Assembly: GCA_965205055.1 (NCBI GenBank)
Contig: OZ242030.1
Coordinates: 806,001 to 870,000, forward strand
Source: CBDBBY01 sp965205055
Lineage (GTDB): Bacteria > Pseudomonadota > Alphaproteobacteria > Rhodobacterales > Rhodobacteraceae
Direction of reading: 5' to 3'
Length of the DNA stretch: 64,000 nucleotides
Shown: piece by piece, positions 36,390-44,815 of the stretch
How positions within the stretch are numbered: position 1 is the stretch's first letter
How the letters are laid out: each line of letters opens with the position of its first letter
Notes under the pieces: generated by a model
Database searches by the model: none
What the model was told of the DNA's origin: nothing
What the model saw: the letters and a program-made list of their open reading frames with translations, nothing else
Position numbers and translations under genes: made by a program

Positions 36390-36479
36390 TGGCGGAGGAG
36401 GTGGGATTCGAACCCACGGTGGAGTTTCCCCCACGCCGGTTTTCAAGACCGGTACATTCGACCGCTCTGTCACTCCTCC
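36390..36479 (-). tRNA. tRNA-Ser (UGA)
   Basis: 90 nt including an encoded CCA. The acceptor arms GGAGGAG and CTCCTCC pair. The anticodon stem CCGGT/ACCGG encloses CTTGAAA (anticodon UGA). A long variable arm (GTGGGGGAAACTCCAC) and the T-loop GGTTCGAATCC are present. Class II tRNA. Confidence 0.96.
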
Positions 36480-36622
36480 GATGGGATTCAGCTTGTAGCG
36501 CGATTCCAATCTTTCGTAAACTGCCGGAGGTCTTGACTCCGGCGCGTCGCGGAGTTGTGCACGCGAAAGCGCTTTCATTCGGCGCGAAATTTTGCGATTC
36601 AACAGAAAATGGCTGGTTCGCT

Positions 36623-37798
36623 ATGAAATCATTGCTTGTCGCTTTTGTCTGCGGAATGACGGTCGCAATTTCTGTTGCGATGTCGGCAGCAGCTTTTCAG
36701 ACGACTGCGCGCAGCGCCATCGTGATCGATCATGGAACTGGGATCGATTTGATGGAAAAGAACGCCGACGTGCGAATCCAACCCGCGTCGATGTCGAAGC
36801 TGATGACGCTCTATATGCTGTTTGAAGCATTGGATGAAGGGCGCCTCACCTTGGACGACAAACTTCCCGTAAGCAGTCATGCGATGTCGTTCAAAGGATC
36901 GTCCATGTTTCTGAACAGGAATGACCGGGTACGGGTTGAGGACTTGATTCGCGGGATCGTCGTCTTGTCGGGCAACGATGCATGCGTCGTCGTCGCCGAA
37001 GCCTTGTCGCCAGATGGCTCGGCGGATGGTTTCGCGCAGCTCATGACGCAGCGGGGCCGCGAAATCGGACTTGAAGATTCAAATTTCAAGAACTCGAATG
37101 GCTGGCCCGACGCCGACCACTACATGACCGCGCGCGATCTCGGAGTGCTCACGAGGGGTCTGCTCGAGAGATTTCCTCATTACTATCACTATTTTTCGGA
37201 GCAGGAATTCGGTTTTGACGAGCGCGTCCCGTCGAATCGCTACAATAGGAATCCATTGCTGAAGCTTGGCATCGGGGCGGATGGCCTGAAGACGGGCTAC
37301 ACCAGTGACTCGGGATACGGCTTGGTCGGGTCCGCCAAGCGGGGAAAGCGCCGAGTCGTCTTCGTTCTGGCCGGCATGTCCACCTTGGAGGAGCGGCGCG
37401 AAGAGGCGGAAAGGCTGGTCACTTGGTATTCATTTCAGTTCGAGGATCTCACCGCCTTCAAAGAAGGAGAGGAAGTGATCCAATCGCCGGTGGCAGGCGG
37501 CAAGGCGCTGACGATTCCTCTGACGGTCCGAGAGGACGTCACGTTGCCGATTCCTACTGCTGCTGAAGATGCGCCCGCCGCCGTTGCGGAATTGGACAAT
37601 GTGCCTCATGCGCCGATCCGAACCGGCGACGTGCTGGGCACGCTCGTCGTTCATATCCCCGGCCTGCCCCAGCCTGCCCGCATCGATCTCATTGCAAAGC
37701 AAGATGTCCCTGAAGCAACGTTCATCGATGCTCTCCGCAATGCCGCGCTCATTCTCCTTGAAAGGTACGTTGTCGCTCCGATTTCGGAAATTTTATGA
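36623..37798 (+). CDS. dacC: D-alanyl-D-alanine carboxypeptidase (PBP5/6-like)
   Basis: Periplasmic enzyme that trims the terminal D-Ala from peptidoglycan stem peptides. 391 residues with a signal peptide (LLVAFVCGMTVAISVAMSAA), then the active-site SxxK in PASMSKLMTLYMLFEAL near residue 55, SGN in VVLSGNDACVVVAEAL near 117, and KTG in DGLKTGYTSDSGYG near 220. A C-terminal PBP5-type domain ends in an amphipathic anchor-like segment (FIDALRNAALILLERY). ATG 36623 matches the signal peptide. Its stop overlaps the tmk start. Confidence 0.94.
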   Translation: MKSLLVAFVCGMTVAISVAMSAAAFQTTARSAIVIDHGTGIDLMEKNADVRIQPASMSKLMTLYMLFEALDEGRLTLDDKLPVSSHAMSFKGSSMFLNRNDRVRVEDLIRGIVVLSGNDACVVVAEALSPDGSADGFAQLMTQRGREIGLEDSNFKNSNGWPDADHYMTARDLGVLTRGLLERFPHYYHYFSEQEFGFDERVPSNRYNRNPLLKLGIGADGLKTGYTSDSGYGLVGSAKRGKRRVVFVLAGMSTLEERREEAERLVTWYSFQFEDLTAFKEGEEVIQSPVAGGKALTIPLTVREDVTLPIPTAAEDAPAAVAELDNVPHAPIRTGDVLGTLVVHIPGLPQPARIDLIAKQDVPEATFIDALRNAALILLERYVVAPISEIL

Positions 37799-38427
37799 AC
37801 AGGTGCGGAACTTTCGTAACGCTCGAGGGCATCGATGGTTCCGGCAAATCGACGCAGTCGCGCTTGCTTGCCGAAGGATTGTCGGCTGAAGGTCATGAAA
37901 CCGTGCTTACTCGGGAACCGGGCGGTTCTTCCGGCGCCGAGGCAATCCGGGAATTGCTTTCTGACGGCGACACTTTCGATTGGTCGCGCGAATCAGAGAT
38001 CCTTTTGTTCATGGCCGCGAGACGGGATCATTTGGACAAGCGAATCCTGCCTGCGCTGGCGGAAGGCAAAGTCGTGATTTGCGACCGGTATGTGGATTCA
38101 ACGCGAGTCTACCAAGGATTTGGAAATCCTCGATTGAGGTCGATCATCGACGAGCTTCATAACGGCCTGATCCGAGTTTGGCCGGATATTACCTTCGTTC
38201 TCAATCTTCCGTTCGATCTGGCAAAAGTGAGGATCGCGAAACGCCATGGAAGCGATTGGCGCTTCGAGAGCTATGGTGATCAAGCCGTTGATCTGCTCCG
38301 GATGTTCGATGAGCTGGCCGCTGCCGAGCCCGAGCGAATCAGGATGATTGATTCGTCGAGGGCGCAGCACGAAATCGCCGACGAAATGCTGACCATTGCA
38401 CTCGAAAAAATCAACAATGAGCGATGA
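37795..38427 (+). CDS. tmk: Thymidylate kinase
   Basis: Phosphorylates dTMP to dTDP. 210 residues: P-loop TLEGIDGSGKSTQSRLLAEG, then TREPGGSSGAEAIRELL, the DRY-type motif VICDRYVDSTRVYQG near residue 95, and a LID region with HGSDWRFE. Usual length. ATGA overlap with dacC upstream and an 11-base overlap with holB downstream, so the genes are translationally coupled. Confidence 0.96.
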   Translation: MNRCGTFVTLEGIDGSGKSTQSRLLAEGLSAEGHETVLTREPGGSSGAEAIRELLSDGDTFDWSRESEILLFMAARRDHLDKRILPALAEGKVVICDRYVDSTRVYQGFGNPRLRSIIDELHNGLIRVWPDITFVLNLPFDLAKVRIAKRHGSDWRFESYGDQAVDLLRMFDELAAAEPERIRMIDSSRAQHEIADEMLTIALEKINNER

Positions 38428-39538
38428 ACAGCCGGAATCGGACAGAGTTGGCGCGGCGCCCCACCCGCGCAACACCTTGAATTTGTTCGGGCAACTCGAG
38501 GCCGAGCAAAACTTTCTCTCTTCATTCGGTTCAGGCAGACTTCATCATGCGTGGCTGCTCACGGGGCCGCGAGGCGTCGGCAAAGCAACCCTCGCATGGC
38601 GAATCGCAAGGTTTCTATTGTTCGCGGCAAGGGCCCGAAGACACGCTCCGGATGATCATTCGACCGCAACCACTCTGGAAGTGCCGAATTCCGACCCGGT
38701 CGTCCGCAGCATTTCACTGCTCGTGGATCCTTCTGTCAAACTTCTTCGCCGACAGTACGATTCTAAATCCAAACGCTTCAAAAAGGACATCTCCGTAACC
38801 GACGTCAGATCGATCAATGCCTTCATGAGCATGAGCTCGACGGACGGAGATCCCAGACTGGCGATCATCGATTCAGCGGATGACTTGAATGTCAACGCTG
38901 CCAATGCTCTGCTGAAGATATTGGAAGAACCTCCTGAAAACGCGTATTTCTTTCTTATCAGCAATGTGCCGTCGCGCCTTCTCCCGACGGTGCGCAGCCG
39001 CTGCAGAAATCTCTCCTGCTCGCCGCTTTCCGGCGATCATCTGGAGCAAGCGCTCCGTTCATCTGGAATCGAGCAATTCGATCAAGTTCCGTACCTGCGG
39101 GAACTTGCGTCGGGTTCGGTCGGCGAGGCGTTGCGCCTTCAGAACGACGACGGGCCGAAACTCTATGGATCGATCGTGGATTTGCTGCGCGATGCGCCAC
39201 ATATCAAAAAATCGCGAGCCGCAGAGATTGCCATTGATTGCGAAGGTGCTAAGTCCGAGGCGCGATACGACGCCACGACCCGCTTGCTTTCATTCCTGGT
39301 CGGGCGCCTCGCCAAGTTCGGGGCTACTCGAAGTGCCCCCGCCCCCGCTGCCGAAGGCGAAATTGACATGTTGAAAAGACTGGCTTCGAATCATTCGGCG
39401 GGGCGCCGCTGGGCTGATTTGTACTGCGAGCTGACCAAAAGTGCTGCAGACGCCAAATCAGTAACGCTTGATCCTTTCGCCGTCGTCATGGGCATGTTGA
39501 ACGGCATTGAACGGGTCGCTGAAGAAGTAAGGTCATAG
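38417..39538 (+). CDS. holB: DNA polymerase III subunit delta'
   Basis: Clamp-loader subunit. 373 residues: HHAWLLTGPRGVGKATLAWR (Walker-A-like, GxRGVGKA) near residue 42, then VRSINAFMSMSS, LAIIDSADDLNVNAANALLK followed by ILEEPPENAYFFLIS, and LLPTVRSRCRNLSCSPLS with the SRC-type sensor motif. The C-terminal domain is divergent, as usual. The start codon lies within the tmk 3' end. Confidence 0.94.
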   Translation: MSDEQPESDRVGAAPHPRNTLNLFGQLEAEQNFLSSFGSGRLHHAWLLTGPRGVGKATLAWRIARFLLFAARARRHAPDDHSTATTLEVPNSDPVVRSISLLVDPSVKLLRRQYDSKSKRFKKDISVTDVRSINAFMSMSSTDGDPRLAIIDSADDLNVNAANALLKILEEPPENAYFFLISNVPSRLLPTVRSRCRNLSCSPLSGDHLEQALRSSGIEQFDQVPYLRELASGSVGEALRLQNDDGPKLYGSIVDLLRDAPHIKKSRAAEIAIDCEGAKSEARYDATTRLLSFLVGRLAKFGATRSAPAPAAEGEIDMLKRLASNHSAGRRWADLYCELTKSAADAKSVTLDPFAVVMGMLNGIERVAEEVRS

Positions 39539-39545
39539 GTGCCGA

Positions 39546-40349
39546 ATGTCAGAACTTCCGGCGCTTGTTGACAGCCATTGCCACTTGGCGGATCCGAAAT
39601 TCGCAGATGATCTCGACGCGGTGGTCGAGAATGCCGCGCGCGCAGGCATAGAACGAATCCTAACCGTCAGCACGAAGCAATCCAATCTTGACGCGACTTT
39701 GGAAATCGCGGAGCGATTTCCGCAAGTGTATTTTTCCGCTGGCGTGCATCCGCACTACGTAGCGAAGGAGCCGATGGCGACAGTGGCGGAGCTGACCGAA
39801 CTCTCGAAGCATCCGAAGATGGCCGCGATCGGAGAAACGGGGCTGGACTACCACTACACGCGGGAAATAGCGGAAGAGCAGAAGGAAAGTTTTGCAATCC
39901 ATATCGAAGCGTCGAGAAGATCCGGCCTTCCTTTGGTCGTGCACTCGAGATCAGCCGACGGGGATACCGGGCGAATTTTGTCGGAGGAATTCAGACAGGA
40001 GCCTTTCGGATGCGTATTGCACTGTTTCTCGTCCGGGCGTGGCCTTGCGGCGCTAGCCGCCGAGCATGGCTTCTATCTTTCGATGTCCGGCATTGCGACA
40101 TTTCCTAAATCCCATGAGCTGAGGGACATTTTCAGCTCGATCCCTTTGGACAGGATCCTTGTGGAAACCGATGCGCCGTACTTGGCGCCGGTCCCGAATC
40201 GAGGAAAGCGGAACGAGCCTGCCTACACCGCGCATACGGCAGAGGTCGGCGCGGAATTATTCGGCCTCGACGCGAATGAATTCCGGCGGCGGACAACGCT
40301 GAACTTCAACCGGCTGTTCAGCAAAGCCGCGTTGGACGCCGGTCGCTAG
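39546..40349 (+). CDS. tatD: TatD-family metal-dependent hydrolase
   Basis: 267 residues in a TIM barrel with metal ligands in VDSHCHLADPKF (His-x-His), IGETGLDYHYT (Glu), LVVHSRSADGDT (His), VLHCFSSGRG (His) and ILVETDAPYLAPVPNRGKRN (Asp). The family includes Mg-dependent 3'-5' DNA exonucleases. In many alphaproteobacteria metG sits between holB and tatD; here only 7 bases separate them. MBL and AEC genes follow. Confidence 0.94.
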   Translation: MSELPALVDSHCHLADPKFADDLDAVVENAARAGIERILTVSTKQSNLDATLEIAERFPQVYFSAGVHPHYVAKEPMATVAELTELSKHPKMAAIGETGLDYHYTREIAEEQKESFAIHIEASRRSGLPLVVHSRSADGDTGRILSEEFRQEPFGCVLHCFSSGRGLAALAAEHGFYLSMSGIATFPKSHELRDIFSSIPLDRILVETDAPYLAPVPNRGKRNEPAYTAHTAEVGAELFGLDANEFRRRTTLNFNRLFSKAALDAGR

Positions 40350-40350
40350 C

Positions 40351-41148
40351 ATGTCCTGCATGCGGTACACGATTCTCGGCTGCGGATCTTCGGGCGGCGT
40401 CCCGAGAATCGGCGGCAATTGGGGCGTGTGCGACCCGACCAATCCGAAAAACGAGCGCCTTCGCTGTTCGCTGCTCGTGCAGCTCGTAGACGACGAACGC
40501 AAAACGGAAGTCCTTGTCGATTCATCGCCGGATTTGCGAGCGCAATTGCTTCGGGCCGGCGTGCGGACATTGGACGGCGTCGTGTACACGCATGCCCATG
40601 CGGATCACGTCAACGGACTTGATGATCTTCGATTGATATATATCAACAGAAAATCAAGAGTCCCGATCTGGGCGGACGATCCCACGAGCGCGGAATTGTC
40701 GCGCCGGTTCGACTATGCGTTCAGAACGCCTGAAGGCGGCGGCTACCCGCCGATCCTCGAGCTGAATCCGATTGAAGGCCCGGTCAGGATCGAAGGCGAT
40801 GCCGGGGCGATCACGCTCGAGCCGTTCGACGTTGAGCACGGCGGCATCCCCTGCAAAGGATTCAGGGTCGGAAATCTTGCCTACGTGCCGGACGTGTCGG
40901 GCATGCCGGACGCGGCTTGGAGTCATCTCGACGGTTTGGAATGTTGGATCGTGGACGCGCTGCAGCGGCGGCCGCACCCGACTCATTCCCACCTCGAGCA
41001 GACGCTTGAATGGATTGCGCGCGCAGCGCCGAAACGCGCGGTTCTTACAAACATGCACGTCGACATGGACTACGAGGCCATTGCCGCGGAGACTCCGCAA
41101 AACGTAGAGCCAGCCTACGACGGCATGATTATTTTGATAAATCAGTAA
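40351..41148 (+). CDS. MBL-fold metallohydrolase (PhnP-like)
   Basis: 265 residues. It begins YTILGCGSSGGVPRIGGNWG, contains the zinc motif THAHADHVNGLDDLR near residue 80, later LEPFDVEHGG, YVPDVSGMP and a C-terminal TNMHVDMDYEAI. It resembles PhnP/phosphodiesterase-type beta-lactamase-fold enzymes. It is constantly placed after tatD in alphaproteobacteria, but the cellular substrate is not known. Start ATG 40351 is one base after the tatD stop; an internal ATG at 40360 is possible. Confidence 0.9.
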   Translation: MSCMRYTILGCGSSGGVPRIGGNWGVCDPTNPKNERLRCSLLVQLVDDERKTEVLVDSSPDLRAQLLRAGVRTLDGVVYTHAHADHVNGLDDLRLIYINRKSRVPIWADDPTSAELSRRFDYAFRTPEGGGYPPILELNPIEGPVRIEGDAGAITLEPFDVEHGGIPCKGFRVGNLAYVPDVSGMPDAAWSHLDGLECWIVDALQRRPHPTHSHLEQTLEWIARAAPKRAVLTNMHVDMDYEAIAAETPQNVEPAYDGMIILINQ

Positions 41149-41149
41149 A

Positions 41150-42082
41150 TTGCAGATTATCCTTGAAGTAACGGTTCCGGTATTTCTGATTATCGGATTG
41201 GGCTATGCGGTCGTTTGGCGCAAATTGCTGTCCGCCGAACAGACGGACGGCCTGATGAGTTTCGCGCAAGGCATCGCCATCCCCTGCCTGCTCTTCAGAG
41301 CCGTATCGCAGATGGATTTGGGATCCGGCTTCAACATCCTCATGCTGGTCTCGTTCTACGGGAGCTGCCTGGTCGTCTTCTTCGTGGGGATACTCGGCGC
41401 GCGGTTTCTTTTCGGCCGGCCTTGGGAAGACTCCGTGGTGATCGGGTTTGCCTGCCTCTTCAGCAATAGCGTGCTGCTTGGCCTCGCGATCATTGGCAGA
41501 GCCTTCGACGAAGCGGCACTGGAGAGCTGCGTCGTCATCGTCGCATTCCATGCGCCGTTCTGCTACCTGCTCGGGATAAGCACGATGGAAATCGTGCGCA
41601 GCCGGAGCGCGAATTTGCTTCGGACATCGCGGACCACTGCGACAACCATCTTCAAGAACCCCATCATGCTGGGAATTTTCTTGGGGATGGCATTCAACCT
41701 GCTGGACATCGCACTGCCCTCCCTTGTCGCGGACGCATTGGACATGCTTGCCAGATCAGCTCTGCCCGCCGCATTGTTCGCGCTCGGGGGCGTACTCGTC
41801 AGATACAGGCCGGAAGGCGAATTCAGGGTCATCGCGTGGATCGGCGTGCTCGGCCTGATCGTTCACCCCGCCGTCACCTGGATCTTGTCTCACATCGTTT
41901 TTGAATTGAACGCCAGTCTCATTCAAGGCGCCGTCATCACGGCTGCGATGGCGCCGGGCGTGAACGCCTACATTTTTTCAAATCTGTACGGGCGCGCAAA
42001 ACGGGTCGTCGCCAGCAGCGTTTTGCTTGGAACTGCCTTCTCCATTGCAACCGGCTCGGCTTGGATAGCAATCGTCGGATAG
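41150..42082 (+). CDS. AEC-family (auxin efflux carrier-like) membrane transporter
   Basis: 310-residue inner-membrane protein with about ten hydrophobic segments: IILEVTVPVFLIIGLGYAVV at the start, FAQGIAIPCLLFRAVSQMD (conserved Pro in TM2), KNPIMLGIFLGMAFNLL in the middle, LPAALFALGGVLVRYRPEG, and the closing APGVNAYIFSNLYGRAKRVV. AEC proteins export organic anions such as malonate or malate; this one's substrate is unknown. TTG start at 41150, one base after the MBL stop, so it is likely the last gene of the dacC operon. Confidence 0.9.
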   Translation: MQIILEVTVPVFLIIGLGYAVVWRKLLSAEQTDGLMSFAQGIAIPCLLFRAVSQMDLGSGFNILMLVSFYGSCLVVFFVGILGARFLFGRPWEDSVVIGFACLFSNSVLLGLAIIGRAFDEAALESCVVIVAFHAPFCYLLGISTMEIVRSRSANLLRTSRTTATTIFKNPIMLGIFLGMAFNLLDIALPSLVADALDMLARSALPAALFALGGVLVRYRPEGEFRVIAWIGVLGLIVHPAVTWILSHIVFELNASLIQGAVITAAMAPGVNAYIFSNLYGRAKRVVASSVLLGTAFSIATGSAWIAIVG

Positions 42083-42225
42083 CGCAGCATTCAGCAGTTG
42101 AACACGACGTCTGCCACACTTCGGGCCCGACGCAATTCGAGATTGCGCTCACTTGCTTCAAGCCAATGCGTTTTCGGGGGAGGCAACAAATTGCCAAGCC
42201 GGAAAAACCTGAGCCGCCAATCGAT

Positions 42226-42312
42226 TGGTGCGGCCGAGAAGACTCGAACTTCCACGGGTCTTACCCCACAGCGACCTCAACGCTGCGCGTCTACCAATTC
42301 CGCCACGGCCGC
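42226..42312 (-). tRNA. tRNA-Leu (GAG)
   Basis: 87 nt with encoded CCA. The acceptor stem GCGGCCG/CGGCCGC pairs. The anticodon stem CAGCG/CGCTG encloses TTGAGGT (anticodon GAG). A long variable arm (TGGGGTAAGACCCG) and the T-loop AGTTCGAGTCT are present. Confidence 0.96.
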
Positions 42313-42428
42313 GACTCAGGTTTAGTCATCGTATATTGGTTTGGCACGGAAAAGTGAAGCGTTTTTCGCCGGCCCGTCAGTAACTTGCATCATGCATTGA
42401 TGCACACGATGTTGCAGGAGATGATTTG

Positions 42429-42700
42429 ATGCTTTCGATTCAAGGAAACCGAGCGGTTTTTTTCGAGGAAGTCGTGTTCGGCGATTCGTTGATTTCGAAC
42501 GGCCCGCCAAGCGCAGATAGTTGTAGCTCAATGCAGCTGGTTGTCTCGATTCCTTGAATGCGCCGCCGGGAAATCAGTTTGAATCTTTGAAGGGCGGTCG
42601 GAGCGGTTCGCATAGCATCCGTATCAACGGCCAATGGAGCATTTGCTTTCGCTTTGAGGATGGAGATGCTTATGACGTCGAAATCTCCGATTGCCGCTGA
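42429..42700 (+). pseudogene. higB: HigB toxin pseudogene
   Basis: The C-terminal half is intact in one frame: PPGNQFESLKGGRSGSHSIR, then INGQWSICFRFEDGDAYDVE and ISD, which is the HigB/RelE-type ending. Upstream, a second frame gives FKETERFFSRKSCSAIR then a stop, matching the HigB N-terminus (F+DKETERiF). The first ATG (42429) lies in the wrong frame. One or more frameshifts plus an internal stop inactivate it. HigB is a ribosome-dependent mRNA interferase when intact. Confidence 0.7.
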
Positions 42701-42722
42701 TGTCACTGATGGAGACATCGGC

Positions 42723-42818
42723 ATGACTAAGCTTGAACCAATTCATCCGGGCGAAATTTTGAAGTGGGACTTCATGGATCCCTTGAGTTTGCCCGCTGAG
42801 GCGCTGTTCGAACTCTGA
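42723..42818 (+). pseudogene. higA: HigA antitoxin, truncated
   Basis: The ATG at 42723 starts MTKLEPIHPGEILKWDFMDP, the standard HigA opening, 22 bases after the HigB relic. It runs only 31 codons (SLPAEALFEL, stop) before the helix-turn-helix domain. An ISKra4 relic begins at once, so the rest was replaced or deleted. Confidence 0.75.
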
Positions 42819-42826
42819 CTTCGGGC

Positions 42827-43071
42827 CAGCCGCGGATGCATTGCAGCATCTGCTGGAAACGCGGATTGTCGTTCGGAGTCGGCGTCGAGGAAAGCGTTCG
42901 CAAGCAGATATGCGGCAGCCGATTCAAATGGCGGCGAGTCGTTGGTCGAAATTTTGCGCCAATGCCTTGCTCGCCCTCAAGTGCTGCTTCGAAAACAACC
43001 CGAGGCCCAAAATCATCGATTGGATGGATTGCAGCGCAGCCGCCGCCTGACCAGAAGTAATGGGACGCCCC
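42827..43071 (+). mobile_element. ISKra4-family transposase 3' relic with IS end
   Basis: RMHCSICWKRGLSFGVGVEE and SVRKQICGSRFKWRR in one frame, then SRWSKFCANALLALKCCFEN and IIDWMDCSAAAA in another. These match the last 80 residues of the intact transposase, with one frameshift. It ends AGTAATGGGACGCCCC, an eroded IS terminus. It replaces the 3' part of higA. Confidence 0.75.
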
Positions 43072-43327
43072 GATTGCCCGACCAGGAAAAATTCCTTGCG
43101 CGCTTGGACCGAACGGATGGGCCGCGCGACGACACGTCCAAGCTCGAGAACGCCGCGCAAGCTGTCGTCTTCCGCGCCGAGCCTTTGCGAAAAAAAACGG
43201 ATGGACGGCCAGCGCGAAGCGATATAGAGTGCGGAAATATGAAGCGGCCATTCGCGCCGAATGGTTCGGCGATGCGGCGTCCGGCCCGATGCGCGCCTGA
43301 TGAACTTGTTGCGACGGGAATTGGGCG

Positions 43328-43684
43328 ATGAGCGAGCCGACGATCCATGAGGTTTCCAAGGAACTGGCGACGCTGAGGGAACAGATGAACACGCACCAAG
43401 CGAAGTATGAAGGCGCTTTGGACAGATTCCACGCCACCATGTCGAAAAACGACGCCGCCTTCGAAAGGCTCCGGACCGACATGGCCAATAACTTGGCCAA
43501 AAACCAAGGTGCGTTCGAAGAGCTCCGGACCGACATGGCGAAGCGGGATGCCGATATGGCGAAGCGGGATGCCGACGCGGCGCACCGCGAAATCATCCGC
43601 TTGCGATGGCAGATCGGCATATGGATCGCCGGCGTTCTCGTCACAATCGCGGCGTTGGGAATCTTCATCCGTTTGGCGATCTGA
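43328..43684 (+). CDS. Small coiled-coil protein with C-terminal membrane helix
   Basis: 118 residues, no family recognised. Residues 1-90 are charged and helical with heptad character and internal repeats: AFERLRTDMANNLAKNQ, AFEELRTDMAKRDADMAKRD. The end is a single membrane helix, WQIGIWIAGVLVTIAALGIF. The architecture mirrors the passenger of the composite transposon at 10165-11525 (coiled coil plus one membrane helix, in reverse order). ISKra4 relics flank it on both sides (42827-43071 and 43797-43958). The ATG at 43328 has no strong Shine-Dalgarno (preceding GGAATTGGGCG). A tail-anchored or adaptor role is speculation. Confidence 0.6.
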   Translation: MSEPTIHEVSKELATLREQMNTHQAKYEGALDRFHATMSKNDAAFERLRTDMANNLAKNQGAFEELRTDMAKRDADMAKRDADAAHREIIRLRWQIGIWIAGVLVTIAALGIFIRLAI

Positions 43685-43796
43685 CGCGTTGCGGCGTGCA
43701 GCGCGCCCATGCCTGCGCTCATTGGCTGAACGCGCCGACAAGATTTCCGCATTCCATATCCTTCGTAATGCACGGCTCCAAGACCTTCGGGGAACC

Positions 43797-43958
43797 GGGC
43801 GCATCCCGATTTTTTGGTCAATCGATTGCGGCGCGGCAATCTTCTCCAATCGATGATTTCGCGCCTGCGGCTGGTTTCCAAGCGGCATTCGAGGCGAGCA
43901 GGGCGTCGGCTTTCGATGGGCGGCATCCCGCGCGACCGAAAATTATGCGATGCGTCCC
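43797..43958 (-). repeat. ISKra4-derived miniature element
   Basis: About 162 bp starting GGGCGCATCCCGATTTTTTG and ending GATGCGTCCC. The body (CTTCTCCAATCGATGATTTC, then GCATTCGAGGCGAGCAGGGC) is the same as in the copies at 10165 and 11361. No clear target duplication: the flanks share only CGGGG. Confidence 0.65.
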
Positions 43959-44000
43959 GTCGGGGCTGCAGATCGGAAAATTCGAAACATTCGGGCAAAA

Positions 44001-44693
44001 ATGGTGGACTGGATAACGAATTCAGATCTTGTGGAGTACGCCGACGCCGTGCAGGAAATGGAGGCGCGCGTCGACCGCATTGCCGCCGGAACTTCCAGCG
44101 AGGCCGTATGGCTTTTGGAGCACCCTCCCCTCTACACTGCCGGGAAGAGCGCAAAATCGACGGACCTGAATTCGAATCCTCGTTTTCCCGTGCTCGAGAC
44201 CTCTCGCGGCGGACAGTACACCTATCACGGCCCCGGCCAGCGCGTGGCCTATATCATGCTGGATTTGCGTCGGCGCGACCGCGATGTGAAGAAATTCGTC
44301 AGGATGATCCAAAACTGGGCCATTATCGCCTTGCGCGACTTCGGAGTTCAGGGCCGCTCCAGTTCCAATGGAATCGGCGTTTGGGTCGAGCGTCGAACAT
44401 CGATGGACCGGGACGGACCGGAAAGCGAACGGAAAATCGCCGCGATCGGACTCCGGCTCCGAAGATGGATCAGCTTCCACGGAATTTCGATAAATGTGGC
44501 GCCCGATCTTGATCACTATTCCGACATCGTGCCCTGCGGCATCCGCGACTTCGGCGTTTCAAGCTTGGCCGACCTCGGAGTCGAGGCGACCATGCAGGAT
44601 GTCGACAGAGCGCTCATTCGCAATTTCGACGCCGCGTTTCATTGCGGCGACGAAGGCGCTCCTCCCGAATGGCGTGCGTGCCGCAAGACTTGA
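44001..44693 (+). CDS. lipB: Octanoyl-ACP:protein N-octanoyltransferase
   Basis: Transfers octanoate from ACP to lipoyl domains, the first step of lipoate assembly. About 230 residues: VWLLEHPPLYTAGKSA, the signature RGGQYTYHGPGQRVAYIMLD near residue 71, SSNGIGVW, catalytic Lys in KIAAIGLRLRRWISFHGISI near 146, and catalytic Cys in DIVPCGIRDFGVSS near 177. ATG 44001 is chosen by homology to the usual N-terminus. Confidence 0.95.
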   Translation: MVDWITNSDLVEYADAVQEMEARVDRIAAGTSSEAVWLLEHPPLYTAGKSAKSTDLNSNPRFPVLETSRGGQYTYHGPGQRVAYIMLDLRRRDRDVKKFVRMIQNWAIIALRDFGVQGRSSSNGIGVWVERRTSMDRDGPESERKIAAIGLRLRRWISFHGISINVAPDLDHYSDIVPCGIRDFGVSSLADLGVEATMQDVDRALIRNFDAAFHCGDEGAPPEWRACRKT

Positions 44694-44815
44694 ACGAAGC
44701 GTGAAGCATCCGCCGACAGTTGAGTTATCGGCGGCCCTGCTGTATCAACGCCGAGGGCAGACGGAGACAAAATCGGCATAGGCCGTTTTCCAAACAAAAT
44801 CTAAAGAGGGATGTC

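Noticed and set aside
43788..43967. Possible target duplication around the miniature element at 43797-43958
   Set aside because: The flanks share only CGGGG, too short against the 9-bp duplications of the other copies.
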